In this document: piece by piece, positions 16,623 through 26,217 of the stretch | Position numbering within the stretch: position 1 is the stretch's first letter | Layout of the letters: each line of letters begins with the position of its first letter | Assembly: GCA_026394265.1 (NCBI GenBank) | Contig: JAPKYO010000052.1 | Span: 1-64,000 of the forward strand | Reading direction: 5' to 3' | DNA length: 64,000 bases | Source: Candidatus Bathyarchaeota archaeon | GTDB taxonomy: Archaea; Thermoproteota; Bathyarchaeia; TCS64 | Position numbers and translations under genes: made by a program | Notes under the pieces: model-generated | What the model saw: the letters and a program-made list of their open reading frames with translations, nothing else | Told to the model about the DNA's origin: nothing | Database searches by the model: none

Positions 16623-18260
16623 TCAGTGGTTATATACGATCTTGCCGCCGACGATCGTGGTCGACACCTTTAGGTCCTTGATCTCGTCCGGCGGCATCGT
16701 TAGGATGTCCCTCTCGAGCACGATCATGTCCGCGAGTTTACCCGCCTCGATGCTCCCCTTGAGGTCCTCCTCCTTGGACAGATACGCCCCATTTATCGTG
16801 TAGACCCTGATCGCGTCCATGACGCTGATCGCCTCCTCGGGACCCACAACCTGCCCGCTGCTGCTCTTCCTCGTCACCGCAGTGTAGATCTGTACGAATG
16901 GGCTGTAGAACGTGACGGGGCAATCGCTGTTCCCCCCCGCGATTATGCCCATCTCCTTCATCGTCTTGTGCGGGTGGAGCCACCTGACCCTCTCGGGGCC
17001 GAAGTTCTCCGCGTACTGGTCACCGAGCCCGTACATGTAGCCGATGCTGCTCGAGGGGACCACGCCAAGCTTCTTGATCCTCTTCAGCTGCTTCGGCGTG
17101 CAGCAGCTGTTGTGCTCGAGGCGGTGGCGCATATCCTTCACCGGCTTCGCCTTCTGCGCCTTCTCGATGGAGTCGAGGGCGATGTCCACGCCCCTGTCCC
17201 CGATGCTGTGTATGCTCACCCGGAGCCCAACCTCGTGGGCGCGCATCACGATCCTCTCCATGTCCTCGGCGGGGGTGGTCATGAGCCCTAGCCCCTTCGG
17301 GCCCCTATGCTGAGGCGTGTAGACGCCGCTGGTACCCCCAGCGCCTGAACCGTCTCCCATGATCTTGAGTGACATTACGCGAAGCCACTCGTCACCGAAG
17401 CCGCTCTCCAAACCCAGAGACGCCATCGAGTCGAGCATATTTTCCTCCCCCGCGCGCCATGGCTTGATGCTCACCATCAGGCTCACCCTGACACGCTTGA
17501 CACCCTCAGCGAGAAGCTGCTGATACCCCCTTATCCCCAACATCTGGGCACTTGCATCCTGCGTGGATGTGATCCCCCACTCGGAGAACTGCTCCCAGAG
17601 CTGCCTGAGCCCCTCCTTCACCTGCTCCACTGTATACTCGGGTATCTTATCGGAGACGAGCTTCGTCGCGGTCTCGTAGAGAAGACCCGTTAACTCCCCC
17701 TTCGCGTCGCGGTCGATCTGCCCCCCAGCTGGGTCGGGCGTCGACTTCGTGATGCCGGCGAGTTCCAACGCCTTCGAGTTGACTATAGACTGGTGACCCG
17801 TGTCAGACACTATGCAGACGGGGTTCTTCGGGGCGACCTCGTCGAGCTCCCGGCGTGTGATCTGGCGCTTTTCGGCCAGCTTCGAGTCGTTGTAGCCGCT
17901 CCCGCGGATCCACTCACCCGGCTTCACATTCTTGCTCTTCTTCGCGACGGCGGCTTGGATGTCCTTTATCCCCTTGATGCCCTTCCCCCGGCAATCAATC
18001 TCCAAGAAATTCATCGCCGCGTTATGCGGATGCGTGTGGGAGTCGATTATCCCGGGGAGAACCGTCTTCCCCTTGAGATCAATGATCCTTGCACCTTCCC
18101 CGGCGAGCTTCTTCATCTCGACGCTGGAGCCGGTCGCTACTATCCGATCACCCTTCACCGCGACTGCCTCGACGACCAAGTCAGCCGGATCAACCGTGAC
18201 GATCTTCCCGTTAAGGAGCAGCAGATCAGCCCCAAATACATCCCTCAAACCGGAGTTCAT
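16623..18260 (-). CDS. Amidohydrolase family 3 (YtcJ-like)
   Basis: A hydrolase of about 545 residues of the amidohydrolase_3 / YtcJ group. HxH metal ligands are in GIIDSHTHPHN, a His in VSIHSIGDRGVD, another in RHRLEHNSCC and the Asp in AGGNSDCPVTF. C-terminal GSIEAGKLADMIVLERD is the usual closing motif. Substrates of this family are mostly unproven (N-acyl amino compounds, exoenzyme-like roles). The open frame reaches 18299, but ATG 18260 (MNSGLRDVFGADLLLLNGKIVTVD) fits better. Divergent from the YHS gene. Confidence 0.85.
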   Translation of the reverse strand: MNSGLRDVFGADLLLLNGKIVTVDPADLVVEAVAVKGDRIVATGSSVEMKKLAGEGARIIDLKGKTVLPGIIDSHTHPHNAAMNFLEIDCRGKGIKGIKDIQAAVAKKSKNVKPGEWIRGSGYNDSKLAEKRQITRRELDEVAPKNPVCIVSDTGHQSIVNSKALELAGITKSTPDPAGGQIDRDAKGELTGLLYETATKLVSDKIPEYTVEQVKEGLRQLWEQFSEWGITSTQDASAQMLGIRGYQQLLAEGVKRVRVSLMVSIKPWRAGEENMLDSMASLGLESGFGDEWLRVMSLKIMGDGSGAGGTSGVYTPQHRGPKGLGLMTTPAEDMERIVMRAHEVGLRVSIHSIGDRGVDIALDSIEKAQKAKPVKDMRHRLEHNSCCTPKQLKRIKKLGVVPSSSIGYMYGLGDQYAENFGPERVRWLHPHKTMKEMGIIAGGNSDCPVTFYSPFVQIYTAVTRKSSSGQVVGPEEAISVMDAIRVYTINGAYLSKEEDLKGSIEAGKLADMIVLERDILTMPPDEIKDLKVSTTIVGGKIVYNH

Positions 18261-18311
18261 GGCACATAGATGCCATCTAAGGGATAAAAGACCACCCACC
18301 TCCTCGTAAGG

Positions 18312-18319
18312 TTATATAA
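18312..18319 (+). promoter_or_regulatory. TATA box of the YHS gene
   Basis: TTATATAA lies 31-38 bases before the ATG at 18350, matching an archaeal box A with a short leader. Confidence 0.6.
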
Positions 18320-18349
18320 TCAGCGTTTACAGGATCAACCTTGATCAAC

Positions 18350-18493
18350 ATGGCGAAAGATCCAATCTGCGGCATGATGGTGGATGAGAAGACGGCGAAG
18401 TGGACGAGCGACTTCAACGGCAAGAAGTACTACTTCTGCAACGAGAAGTGCAAACTCACATTCGACAAGAGCCCGAAACGCTTCGCGAAGTAA
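18350..18493 (+). CDS. YHS-domain mini-protein
   Basis: A 47-residue frame, MAKDPICGMMVDEKTAKW onward, that is the whole YHS/TRASH domain and nothing more. DPICGM at the start and YFCNEKCKLTFDKSPKRF at the end hold the cysteines (C7, and C31/C35 in FCNEKC) thought to bind a metal such as copper or zinc. Such domains occur in copper ATPases and as free small proteins that may sense or buffer metal. The gene has its own TATA box. Confidence 0.85.
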   Translation: MAKDPICGMMVDEKTAKWTSDFNGKKYYFCNEKCKLTFDKSPKRFAK

Positions 18494-18528
18494 AAACCGG
18501 GTAGCCCCAAACCGTTTTTTTATCTCAG

Positions 18529-19731
18529 CTACGGCTTGGCGATCTCCTCGACCGCCGAGATGAATTTCTCGACCTCACCCTTCGTGTTATACAGGTAAGA
18601 CGACGCACGCACGTTGCCCTCGTTGAGGTTGAAAAGCTCCTTCATCAGTGGAAGCGCGCAGTGGTGCCCGGAGCGCACAGCGATCGCGTATTCACTATCC
18701 AGAGTCAACGCGACGTCGACGGGGTTAAGGTCCCTCACGTTGAATGTGACGAGTCCCACCCTCTTCTTCGGGTCTTTGGGACCATAGATAGTGACCCCCT
18801 CGATCTCGGATAGTCCCTCAACCAGCTTCTCGGCGATCACATGATCCCACCGCGTCACGTTCTCCATACCGACGCGGTTGAGGTACCTGCACGCCTCGCC
18901 GAGCCCGATCACCTGAGCGATCGCCGGCGTACCCGCCTCAAACCTGAGGGGAGGCACCGTAAGGGTGTAGCTATCAATGCTCACATCCGCGATCGTCCCT
19001 CCGCCTATGCAAAGCGGCTCGGTAGTATAGAGGTCCTCATCACCCACATAGAGCCCGCCGACGCCCGTCGGCCCTAGCATCTTGTGCCCCGAGAAGGCGA
19101 GGAAGTCGATGCCATCCCTCTTCACGTCGGTCTTCATATGAGGAACACTCTGAGCGCCGTCGACGAGGAACTTCGCCCCGTGCTCGTGGGCTATCTTGGC
19201 GATCTCCTTCACGGGAACGATTACGCCGAGGACGTTGCTGACGCCGGTTACGGCGACGATGCGAGTCTTGTCATCTATGGCCTTCTCGAAGTCACCCAAG
19301 TCGAATATGCCCTCGGGGGTCGACCTGACAACCTCAACCTTGCACCCGTATCTGTTGCCAACCCTCAACCACGTGATGAAGTTCGAGTGGTGCTCGATGA
19401 CCGTGGTCACGATCTTGTCGCTCTTCTTCCAGTCGAGGCTGTTTGCTACGAGGTTGATGCCTTCGGTCGTGTTCCGGAGCATGGCGATGTTCTCCGGACC
19501 GGAGGCGTTTATGAACCGCGCCACTTCCTCGTGTGCGCCCTCGAATTCTAGGCTCGCCCGCTGGCTCCAGCGGTGGACGCCGCGTTCAACGTTTGCGCGG
19601 TACCCCCTGTAGAACTCCATCTCCTTCAGCACAACCTGCTCCGGGGTGAGGCTGCTGGCTGCGCTGTCGAGGTAAATTACGCCCTGCTTGAGGATGGGGA
19701 AATCCCCGCGGATCGCGTCGACGTCGAGCAA
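18529..19731 (-). CDS. Cysteine desulfurase, SufS/Csd class
   Basis: A 400-residue fold-type I PLP enzyme that removes sulfur from cysteine as an enzyme persulfide, supplying Fe-S clusters or thiolation pathways. FSGHKMLGPTGVGGLYV contains the PLP lysine; IEHHSNF and VDGAQS are family motifs. The catalytic-cysteine loop reads VRSGHHCALPLM, the group II pattern. No sufBCD genes are adjacent. It could feed the SAMP-TtuA pair 6 kb away; this is inference. Confidence 0.92.
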   Translation of the reverse strand: MLDVDAIRGDFPILKQGVIYLDSAASSLTPEQVVLKEMEFYRGYRANVERGVHRWSQRASLEFEGAHEEVARFINASGPENIAMLRNTTEGINLVANSLDWKKSDKIVTTVIEHHSNFITWLRVGNRYGCKVEVVRSTPEGIFDLGDFEKAIDDKTRIVAVTGVSNVLGVIVPVKEIAKIAHEHGAKFLVDGAQSVPHMKTDVKRDGIDFLAFSGHKMLGPTGVGGLYVGDEDLYTTEPLCIGGGTIADVSIDSYTLTVPPLRFEAGTPAIAQVIGLGEACRYLNRVGMENVTRWDHVIAEKLVEGLSEIEGVTIYGPKDPKKRVGLVTFNVRDLNPVDVALTLDSEYAIAVRSGHHCALPLMKELFNLNEGNVRASSYLYNTKGEVEKFISAVEEIAKP

Positions 19732-19780
19732 ATCGGGTCTGGGAATAGAGGGATGGGATCCGTTTAAAATGTTTCAGCGG

Positions 19781-21604
19781 CTAGGGGACGGTCACGCTCT
19801 TGGCCAGGTTCCTCGGCATATCCGGGTCAAAGCCTTTGAGGACAGCGATCTCGTAGGCTAGCAGCTGCAATGGGACGATGTATGGTATCGGGGAGAGAAG
19901 GTCGGGTATGCTCTTCGGCATCTCGATGCACTCGTCCGAAAGCCCCTTGATGCTCTCGTCGCCCTCCTCGCAGATGGATATGATCTTCGCCCCCCTCGCC
20001 TTCATCTCCATTATGCTACCAATGATCTCGGCGTGGGTCTCACCACGCGGACAGACGAAGACGCAGGCGGTGTCCTTCTCAACGATGCTTATCGGCCCAT
20101 GCTTGCTCTCCCCGGCGGGATACGCCAGCGAGGGAATGTAAGTAATCTCGAGGAGCTTGAGCCGCCCCTCCATCGCCGTCGCGGAGCTGATGCCACGCCC
20201 TAGGAAGAGGAAGAGCCTCGAATCCTTCTCGCGTACAGCTATCTCCTTCACCTTATCGATCGTATTCGCCAAGACGTTCTCGACAAGATCAGGGATCTTG
20301 TGCAAGTTTTCATCGAACTCATCGAGTTCGTCCTGTGACAACTTCCCCCTGAGCTTTGCTAACCGCATGGCCAGCTGTGCAAGCACTAGAACCTGACTCG
20401 TGAACGTCTTCGTGGCGGCTACGCCTATCTCGGGGCCAGACTGCTGGATGATGTAAGCCCTCGAGACCCGCGTTAGGGTTGAACCGACGGTGTTCGTCAA
20501 CCCGAGCACCGTGGCGGCTCTCATCCGGGCGTGATCCACCGCCTTCAACGTATCATAGGTCTCACCAGATTGGCTAACTGCGAGAATGATCGAATCTATA
20601 CCTACAGTTGAGCCGTAACGCTCCACGAACTCAGACGAGACAACGGGATATGTCGTGAGGCGGGCAATCTGTGAGAAGATGTACGAACCCGCAATACAGG
20701 AGTGCTGAGACGTCCCAGCGCTAACCAAGAAAACCTCCTTACCTCTGTCCAAGAACATCGTGAGAAGATCAACATACTTCTCCTGAAGCCTGAGGCCGGT
20801 TCTCAGGCTCGTGGGTTGCTCGAATATCTCCTTGAGCATGTAGTGGGGATAGTCCAGCTTCTGAGCCATCTCAAGGGTCCAGGTGATCTCCTCGGGGAGC
20901 CGCTCAACAGGGGAGCCATCCGCGACCTTTACGATCTTGTACCCATCGACGTCGATCGTGGCCAACTCCCCGTTTCTCAGGTAGACGACCTGATTCGTGT
21001 ACGGACGGATGGCGGGTGCATCGGAAGCGCAGAATGTTCCCTCTTTGGATACTCCGAGGACGAGTGGGCTCTCCTGCCTTGCGCAGACTATCTTATCCGG
21101 CTCGATGCTCGAAAGTACTACCACGGCGTATGAGCCCTTCAGCCTCCTCAGCGACCTCAACGTCGCCTCGGTCAACCCGATGTCGTTCTTCATCTCCTCA
21201 TCGATCAGGTGTGGAATTACCTCGGTGTCTGTCTTCGAGACGAAGCTGTGGCCCTTGTCGATGAGTTCCTGTTTTAGTTCCATGAAGTTCTCGATTACGC
21301 CGTTGTGGATGACCGCGATCTTGCCCTTCGAGTCGGTGTGTGGGTGCGCGTTAATCATGTTCGGCGCACCGTGCGTAGCCCAACGGGTATGCCCGATGCC
21401 CACACTACCCTTCATCTCGGATATCCGCAGACGATCTGCGACCTCCTTTATCTTGCCAGCATCCTTCCGAACCTGCAGAACGCCGTTGTCGATGACAGCA
21501 ACGCCGGTCGAGTCGTAGCCCCTGTACTCGAGCCTGCTCAAGCCATCGAGGATCATCGGGGCCGCCTGACCATTACGTAGAACTGACCCGAAAATTCCGC
21601 ACAT
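19781..21604 (-). CDS. glmS: Glucosamine-fructose-6-phosphate aminotransferase (isomerizing)
   Basis: A 607-residue complete GlmS. Cys2 of MCGIFGSV is the N-terminal nucleophile of the glutaminase domain (about 1-220). Two SIS sugar-isomerase domains follow (about 280-430 and 450-600), with VSAGTSQHS and SQSGETYDT as sugar-phosphate loops. The C-terminal DMPRNLAKSVTVP is the conserved end. It makes glucosamine-6-phosphate, the first step to UDP-GlcNAc, and lies beside N-glycan assembly genes that would consume it. Confidence 0.97.
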   Translation of the reverse strand: MCGIFGSVLRNGQAAPMILDGLSRLEYRGYDSTGVAVIDNGVLQVRKDAGKIKEVADRLRISEMKGSVGIGHTRWATHGAPNMINAHPHTDSKGKIAVIHNGVIENFMELKQELIDKGHSFVSKTDTEVIPHLIDEEMKNDIGLTEATLRSLRRLKGSYAVVVLSSIEPDKIVCARQESPLVLGVSKEGTFCASDAPAIRPYTNQVVYLRNGELATIDVDGYKIVKVADGSPVERLPEEITWTLEMAQKLDYPHYMLKEIFEQPTSLRTGLRLQEKYVDLLTMFLDRGKEVFLVSAGTSQHSCIAGSYIFSQIARLTTYPVVSSEFVERYGSTVGIDSIILAVSQSGETYDTLKAVDHARMRAATVLGLTNTVGSTLTRVSRAYIIQQSGPEIGVAATKTFTSQVLVLAQLAMRLAKLRGKLSQDELDEFDENLHKIPDLVENVLANTIDKVKEIAVREKDSRLFLFLGRGISSATAMEGRLKLLEITYIPSLAYPAGESKHGPISIVEKDTACVFVCPRGETHAEIIGSIMEMKARGAKIISICEEGDESIKGLSDECIEMPKSIPDLLSPIPYIVPLQLLAYEIAVLKGFDPDMPRNLAKSVTVP

Positions 21605-21685
21605 TAGGTATTAAGGGAAGACAGCTGCTTTTATGTTGTTATGCTAAAATATACCCAGATTAGGGCCAATTTCCAATAATTCACT

Positions 21686-22510
21686 ATGAAAATGAAAAGC
21701 CTCTCAAAACCTTTTAGTAAAAACGAGGGGGCTCTCAATACTAGGCGTAATTTGGATAAGTTCTCGGTCGTGATGCCGGTCCACAACGAACAGGATAATC
21801 TAGTGTATAGTTTGCCGGCGCTTTTCGCGGTCGAGCCGGATGAAATAATCATCATCTTAGACAGGTGCAGCGACAGGAGTAGAGAGGTAATCGACGCCGC
21901 TTCGGTGAAGCTGGACTATAAGGGCGACATCAAGCTAATCGAGGTGGCGGAGGATTTCCCAGATTGGCGGTACAGGGTAGCCCGGTTATTCAGGATCGGT
22001 TTTGCGAAGGCACGTAACGATACGATTCTAACGATGGCCGCCGACATCGTCCTCGATAAGAAAATCAAGGACTACGTCCCACTCATAGAGTCAAGCGATG
22101 TCAAGCTGATCAGTTTTGGCTTGAAGTATTACCCAGTGGACATGATCTTCTTCGTAAAGAGGATAGTCACGCTAGTCTTCCCAGGAAGGGGCTTCAGCGG
22201 CGTCTTCTTGTTCTCGAAGAAGGCTTGGAGGGAGACCGAGGATCCGGAAAAGGTGAAGAGGATTGTAAAGGCGCAGGATACCTTCCTCTCCGACTCGATT
22301 AAGAAGAGGTATTCGACGAGGCACGTTTGGCTTGACGTTGTGCATCTCCGCGCCCGGCGGGACGTAAAGGATCAGTACCTCAGGGGGGTGACGGCTTACC
22401 AGGTTAGCGGGAAGTCGCTTCCATCAGTATTCATATCAAGCATCATCTATCTCCGCCCGCTGATGCTGATGGGGTACATGCACGCACGGGACAGGGCGCG
22501 GAAGCAGTAA
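21686..22510 (+). CDS. Family 2 glycosyltransferase
   Basis: A 274-residue GT2 enzyme. VVMPVHNEQDNLVYSLPAL is the nucleotide-binding start, IIILDRCSDRS follows, and MAADIVLDKK takes the place of the usual DxD. C-terminal membrane segments are weak (FISSIIYLRPLMLMGYMH). A probable role is transfer of a sugar in surface glycan or lipid-linked oligosaccharide synthesis, given its neighbours. It is divergent from glmS and convergent to the Alg14-Alg13 gene. A TAAAATATA box lies about 40 bases before the ATG. Confidence 0.78.
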   Translation: MKMKSLSKPFSKNEGALNTRRNLDKFSVVMPVHNEQDNLVYSLPALFAVEPDEIIIILDRCSDRSREVIDAASVKLDYKGDIKLIEVAEDFPDWRYRVARLFRIGFAKARNDTILTMAADIVLDKKIKDYVPLIESSDVKLISFGLKYYPVDMIFFVKRIVTLVFPGRGFSGVFLFSKKAWRETEDPEKVKRIVKAQDTFLSDSIKKRYSTRHVWLDVVHLRARRDVKDQYLRGVTAYQVSGKSLPSVFISSIIYLRPLMLMGYMHARDRARKQ

Positions 22511-22514
22511 GCCG

Positions 22515-23480
22515 CTATTCTCGGAGGATGATCTCGGCGGCCTTCAACCGCCCATTTTCGAAGCGGGGCTTCTCCTGCTTACCGATCTCGAGTATGAGGA
22601 ATTCAATCGCTTTACTATCCGCGTGGTCGAGGAAGGGGGCGCCCACCTTCTTCGCCAGCACACGCATGTCCTCTGTGTCAGCCGTCCTTGTGAGTTCGGG
22701 GTTGAATACGATTATAACCGGCTTTCCGTACAGGACCGCCTCGAATATCGTGCCGCCACCCTGATGGGTTATAACCATCGAGGACTCGGCGACGAGCTTC
22801 TCAAACTCGTTCGAGTAGGGGATGATGGTCCAGTTGGGCCGCTTAGTCTTGTAAGGTTCGGGGTCAACCTTGCCGGTCTGGAGAACTATGTTCTTGAGGT
22901 CGAGTTCAGCGACTGCATCGAAGAGCTGTTTATGCCCCTCTGTGCCGCCGGTCACGAGGATGTATCCGAGATCCTTCGCCTTGTATCTCTCCTCAGGGAA
23001 TATCGGCCCCGTCACGACTCCATCCAAGTTTTTTGCCTGTTCATCCCACTGGAGTAGGGTCTTTTTCGAGAAGTGGGTGAGTAGCTTGGCGGTTTTTGAC
23101 GGCTTGGTTATGGCGACTCGACTCTCGATGTTTATGACGGGTATCGATTTTAGCCATGCGATGACTGCGGGGGGGATGCAGAAGTTGCTACCGGTGGACA
23201 CGACGACGTCGTATTCCTTACGTACCTGTGGGAAGGCGTGCCAGAATGCTGTGAGGAGACGGAACGGGAAGAGGAGGTTTGAGGTCTTTGGGTACCTCCC
23301 CTTGATCAGGTCCTCGACGGGTCCGTATGGGGATAGTATCTCTCTGCTGAGTTTATCATTCTCGGGGATGAGGAAGGCGGTCTCCGCTTTCCCCTTTATC
23401 GCCTGCGCTAGGGCGAGGGCTATACTCGTGTGGCCTCCACCGCCGGCGAGGATGAGGACCTTCTTTCCCAAGTCATGCAC
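22515..23480 (-). CDS. Fused Alg14-Alg13 type UDP-GlcNAc transferase
   Basis: A 321-residue MurG-like protein. Residues 1-150 match Alg14 (VLILAGGGGHTSIALALAQ; VSTGSNFCIPPAV), residues 170-321 match Alg13 (YILVTGGTEGHKQLFDAV; MVITHQGGGTIFEAVLYGKP). In eukaryotes these are two subunits that add the second GlcNAc to dolichol-PP-GlcNAc; here they are a single chain. The GTG start comes straight after the stop of the Alg7-type gene, so the first two steps of lipid-linked glycan assembly would be coupled. Confidence 0.82.
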   Translation of the reverse strand: MHDLGKKVLILAGGGGHTSIALALAQAIKGKAETAFLIPENDKLSREILSPYGPVEDLIKGRYPKTSNLLFPFRLLTAFWHAFPQVRKEYDVVVSTGSNFCIPPAVIAWLKSIPVINIESRVAITKPSKTAKLLTHFSKKTLLQWDEQAKNLDGVVTGPIFPEERYKAKDLGYILVTGGTEGHKQLFDAVAELDLKNIVLQTGKVDPEPYKTKRPNWTIIPYSNEFEKLVAESSMVITHQGGGTIFEAVLYGKPVIIVFNPELTRTADTEDMRVLAKKVGAPFLDHADSKAIEFLILEIGKQEKPRFENGRLKAAEIILRE

Positions 23481-24527
23481 CTAGATGAATCGGATTACGG
23501 CGAAGGCGAAGACGCAGACCACGAACTCGAGAGTGATCAGGATCGATGTCACCTGCTTCTCAGTGAATCTCCCGGACCTCATGACTAAGTGTGTTAGTGA
23601 CCTTATCTTCGCCTCACGTGGCTTGAGAGTGCAGTCCTTCTGGAGTATGCCATAGTTCTCGGCCTGGAACCGGGACAAAGCCTTCAGCACGGACTCGATT
23701 ATCCACGGAGTGAAGCATAATATCGCGAACTTCTCCATGTTGCCCAGTACGGTGACGCAGGCGGCGACAGCTCCGATTGTGTAGTTCAGATCGCCGGGGA
23801 AGACCTTGGCGGGGTACCAGTTATACCTGAGGAAGGAGACCAGCGCCACGGCGAACGTGAGCGCGAGAACTGCGGCGGCTAGGTGGTTGGTCAGGAGCGC
23901 GAAGGCACCGAGTGAGAGGTGGAGCACGACGCCCATCCCGGCCTCTAACCCGTTGAATCCGGCGAAGAAATTCGTAGCGTTGGAGCAGCAGAGGACCGCC
24001 AGTGGGACGAGCACGAGTGGGTATATCATCCCGAGTTGGACGCGCCCGATGAAGGGCAGAACCATCGAGGTGACACCTGCGTTGACCGCCATCAGTGGGA
24101 CGGCGGCCGGGAGGGGGAGGAAGAAGTAGAACCAGGAGGGGATGCCACGCCTCTTCAGCTTCTCGAATATCCCCTTGCCTTCTTTCTTCTTCATCAGGGC
24201 GGTGAGGACGTCGAATATCCCGATTATGGTGATGATCAGTATCGTGTTGAGGCTCGCGAGGATGTTGATGAGGTCGCTCGAGTTCTTCAGGACGAAGACA
24301 TCCAGCCCGATGAACAGGAAGACGCCGAGGACGAATCCGGTGATGACGCCGGGTCCGCCCATGTCGGCTATCGGGCCGCTGTCCTGCTTCATTATGTCCC
24401 TGCCTACGATCCCCGCCGCTATCATGAATTTGTTGAATATGGGTATGCTGAGGTATGAGACGGCGAAGGATAGGGCCATGGCTGCGATGAGGGGGATTGG
24501 GACATCCACCATGGCTAAGGGTATCAT
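23481..24527 (-). CDS. Alg7/AglH-type GlcNAc-1-phosphate transferase (GT4, MraY/WecA superfamily)
   Basis: A polytopic membrane protein of about 348 residues with around ten hydrophobic segments. PIADMGGPGVITGF is the first cytoplasmic loop, NATNFFAGFNGLEAGMGV holds the catalytic NxxNxxDG-like region (here FNGLE), and VFPGDLNYTIGAVAA carries a conserved Asp. It should transfer GlcNAc-1-phosphate to dolichyl phosphate, starting the N-glycan carrier. The start is uncertain: the longest frame begins at 24545, and ATG 24527 or 24512 are options. Confidence 0.82.
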   Translation of the reverse strand: MIPLAMVDVPIPLIAAMALSFAVSYLSIPIFNKFMIAAGIVGRDIMKQDSGPIADMGGPGVITGFVLGVFLFIGLDVFVLKNSSDLINILASLNTILIITIIGIFDVLTALMKKKEGKGIFEKLKRRGIPSWFYFFLPLPAAVPLMAVNAGVTSMVLPFIGRVQLGMIYPLVLVPLAVLCCSNATNFFAGFNGLEAGMGVVLHLSLGAFALLTNHLAAAVLALTFAVALVSFLRYNWYPAKVFPGDLNYTIGAVAACVTVLGNMEKFAILCFTPWIIESVLKALSRFQAENYGILQKDCTLKPREAKIRSLTHLVMRSGRFTEKQVTSILITLEFVVCVFAFAVIRFI

Positions 24528-24593
24528 GGCGCGTTGATTTATCACTATCCTGTGCTGGGAACGTTTATCACGCGACGCCGGAGTGGCTCATAC

Positions 24594-26180
24594 GTGAAGG
24601 CTCTGATTGTCGACGCCCTTGCCTCTGGTAAGGGGGAGAGGAAGGCGACGAGGGACGCCATAGGGGCTGGTCCGAGAGCCGTGGCGGGCATCCTCGAATC
24701 CAGGGGCATCGAAGCATCAATACTAGAGGCGGAGACTATCCTGACGGGGGGCTTCCCCGAGGGCTTCAACCTACTACTAACCAGTGGGATGACGGGGGAC
24801 ATCCCCGCGATCCGCAGGGTAGTCTCACACTGGAAGGGCGGTCCAACATTGATCGGTGGCCCCGTGACCTCCGACCCTGAGCAGGCGCTGAGGAAGACGG
24901 GCTGCGACATCGCCATCGTAGGGGAGGGGGAGGAGACTCTCTCGGAGTTACTCGATGCGGGTCTCTCGGGCGGGGAGATGCCCGACGAGGATTCACTGAG
25001 AAGGATCAGGGGGCTCGCCTTCAACGTTGATGATGACGTCGAGATGACTCAGCTTCGGAGGGTGATGCCGAGGCAGACCCTCGACGGGTTCAAACCATCG
25101 ACATCCACAGTCAGGGGTTATGTTCTCTATCGCTCGGCGAGGGTCTACGTCGAGACCCTGCGTGGGTGCAGCAACTATCATAGGTCGCTGATAGGTGGGG
25201 ACTGTGAGTCGTGTGGGATATGTAGAGGCGGTGGTCTAGTCGAGAGGTATGATTGCCCCCTCGGCACGCCGCCGGGGTGCGGCTACTGCTCCGTCCCAAG
25301 CCTGTATGGCCCACCGAAGAGCCGATCAGCGGGTAGAATTAAGGATGAAATCGTCGCCCTGCTAGAAGCGGGCGTGAGCAGGGTCGTTCTGAGTGCCCCC
25401 TGCTTCCTTGACTACGGGAGGGATCTCCTCGTCGAACCCGAGCCCCTCACCGATCCGAGGAGCCCCGAGCCAAACTATGATGAGATCGAGAAGCTATTGT
25501 CGTCGTTGGCGGTTATACCCCGGATGAGAGATGAGACGGCGGCCTTCATGATTGAAAACTTGAAGGCTTCGCTTGTCACCGATAGGGCAGCGAGGCTCCT
25601 CGGGAAGTATCTGGCGGGTACGCCTGTGAGCATCGGATTCGAGACAGGGTCTGAGGCGCACAGCGAGTTGATGGGCAGACCCTCGACGCCGGGGGAGACG
25701 CTGAGGGCGATCGGGAGACTCCGAAGGGCGGGATTGAAGCCTTACGTCTACTTCATCCACGGGCTACCCGGCCAGACGGATGAGACCGTTGATGCGACCG
25801 TGAAAGCCATCGAGGGGAGCATGAACGAGGGGGCTGAGCGCACCATACTCTACAGGTTCCAGTCTCTGCCGATGTCAGCGTTCAGCGAATATCCGTCAGC
25901 GCCGCCGACGATCAGGGACTCCGGGAGCAGGAGAATACACGAGGCGGCTGCGAAGGCAAACATGAAGGCGAAGGACGTCATGGTCGGCAAGATCATCCGC
26001 GTCGTCGTCGCCGAGAGATACGACAGGGACAAGAGGCAGTTGGTCGCCTACCCGCTGAAGCACGGTCCCGTCGTACTCATAGAGTCGCCTCAGCCTTGGG
26101 AGGGCAGGGTCATAGACGTCGAGGTCACCGGCGTCGCCTCCGAGAGGATCGTCAGAGGCAAGCCAGTCGCTATGTTTTAA
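24594..26180 (+). CDS. Radical SAM protein with B12-binding-like N-terminus and TRAM-like C-terminus
   Basis: An enzyme of about 528 residues. The N-terminal 120 residues resemble a B12-binding Rossmann domain. The radical SAM core is in the middle; cysteine codons at 25254, 25278 and 25287 form an unusual C-x7-C-x2-C, preceded by a CxxCxxC set at 25203-25223. The C-terminal VGKIIRVVVAERY..RGKPVAMF part is TRAM-like, suggesting RNA binding or a tRNA methylthiolation-like role. GTG 24594 is preferred over 24534: it starts MKALIVDALASGKGE and has TTTATCA about 30 bases upstream. Confidence 0.72.
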   Translation: MKALIVDALASGKGERKATRDAIGAGPRAVAGILESRGIEASILEAETILTGGFPEGFNLLLTSGMTGDIPAIRRVVSHWKGGPTLIGGPVTSDPEQALRKTGCDIAIVGEGEETLSELLDAGLSGGEMPDEDSLRRIRGLAFNVDDDVEMTQLRRVMPRQTLDGFKPSTSTVRGYVLYRSARVYVETLRGCSNYHRSLIGGDCESCGICRGGGLVERYDCPLGTPPGCGYCSVPSLYGPPKSRSAGRIKDEIVALLEAGVSRVVLSAPCFLDYGRDLLVEPEPLTDPRSPEPNYDEIEKLLSSLAVIPRMRDETAAFMIENLKASLVTDRAARLLGKYLAGTPVSIGFETGSEAHSELMGRPSTPGETLRAIGRLRRAGLKPYVYFIHGLPGQTDETVDATVKAIEGSMNEGAERTILYRFQSLPMSAFSEYPSAPPTIRDSGSRRIHEAAAKANMKAKDVMVGKIIRVVVAERYDRDKRQLVAYPLKHGPVVLIESPQPWEGRVIDVEVTGVASERIVRGKPVAMF

Positions 26181-26217
26181 TGGGACCTGATCGAGTGCTT
26201 AATGCTGGTTGAACCTC

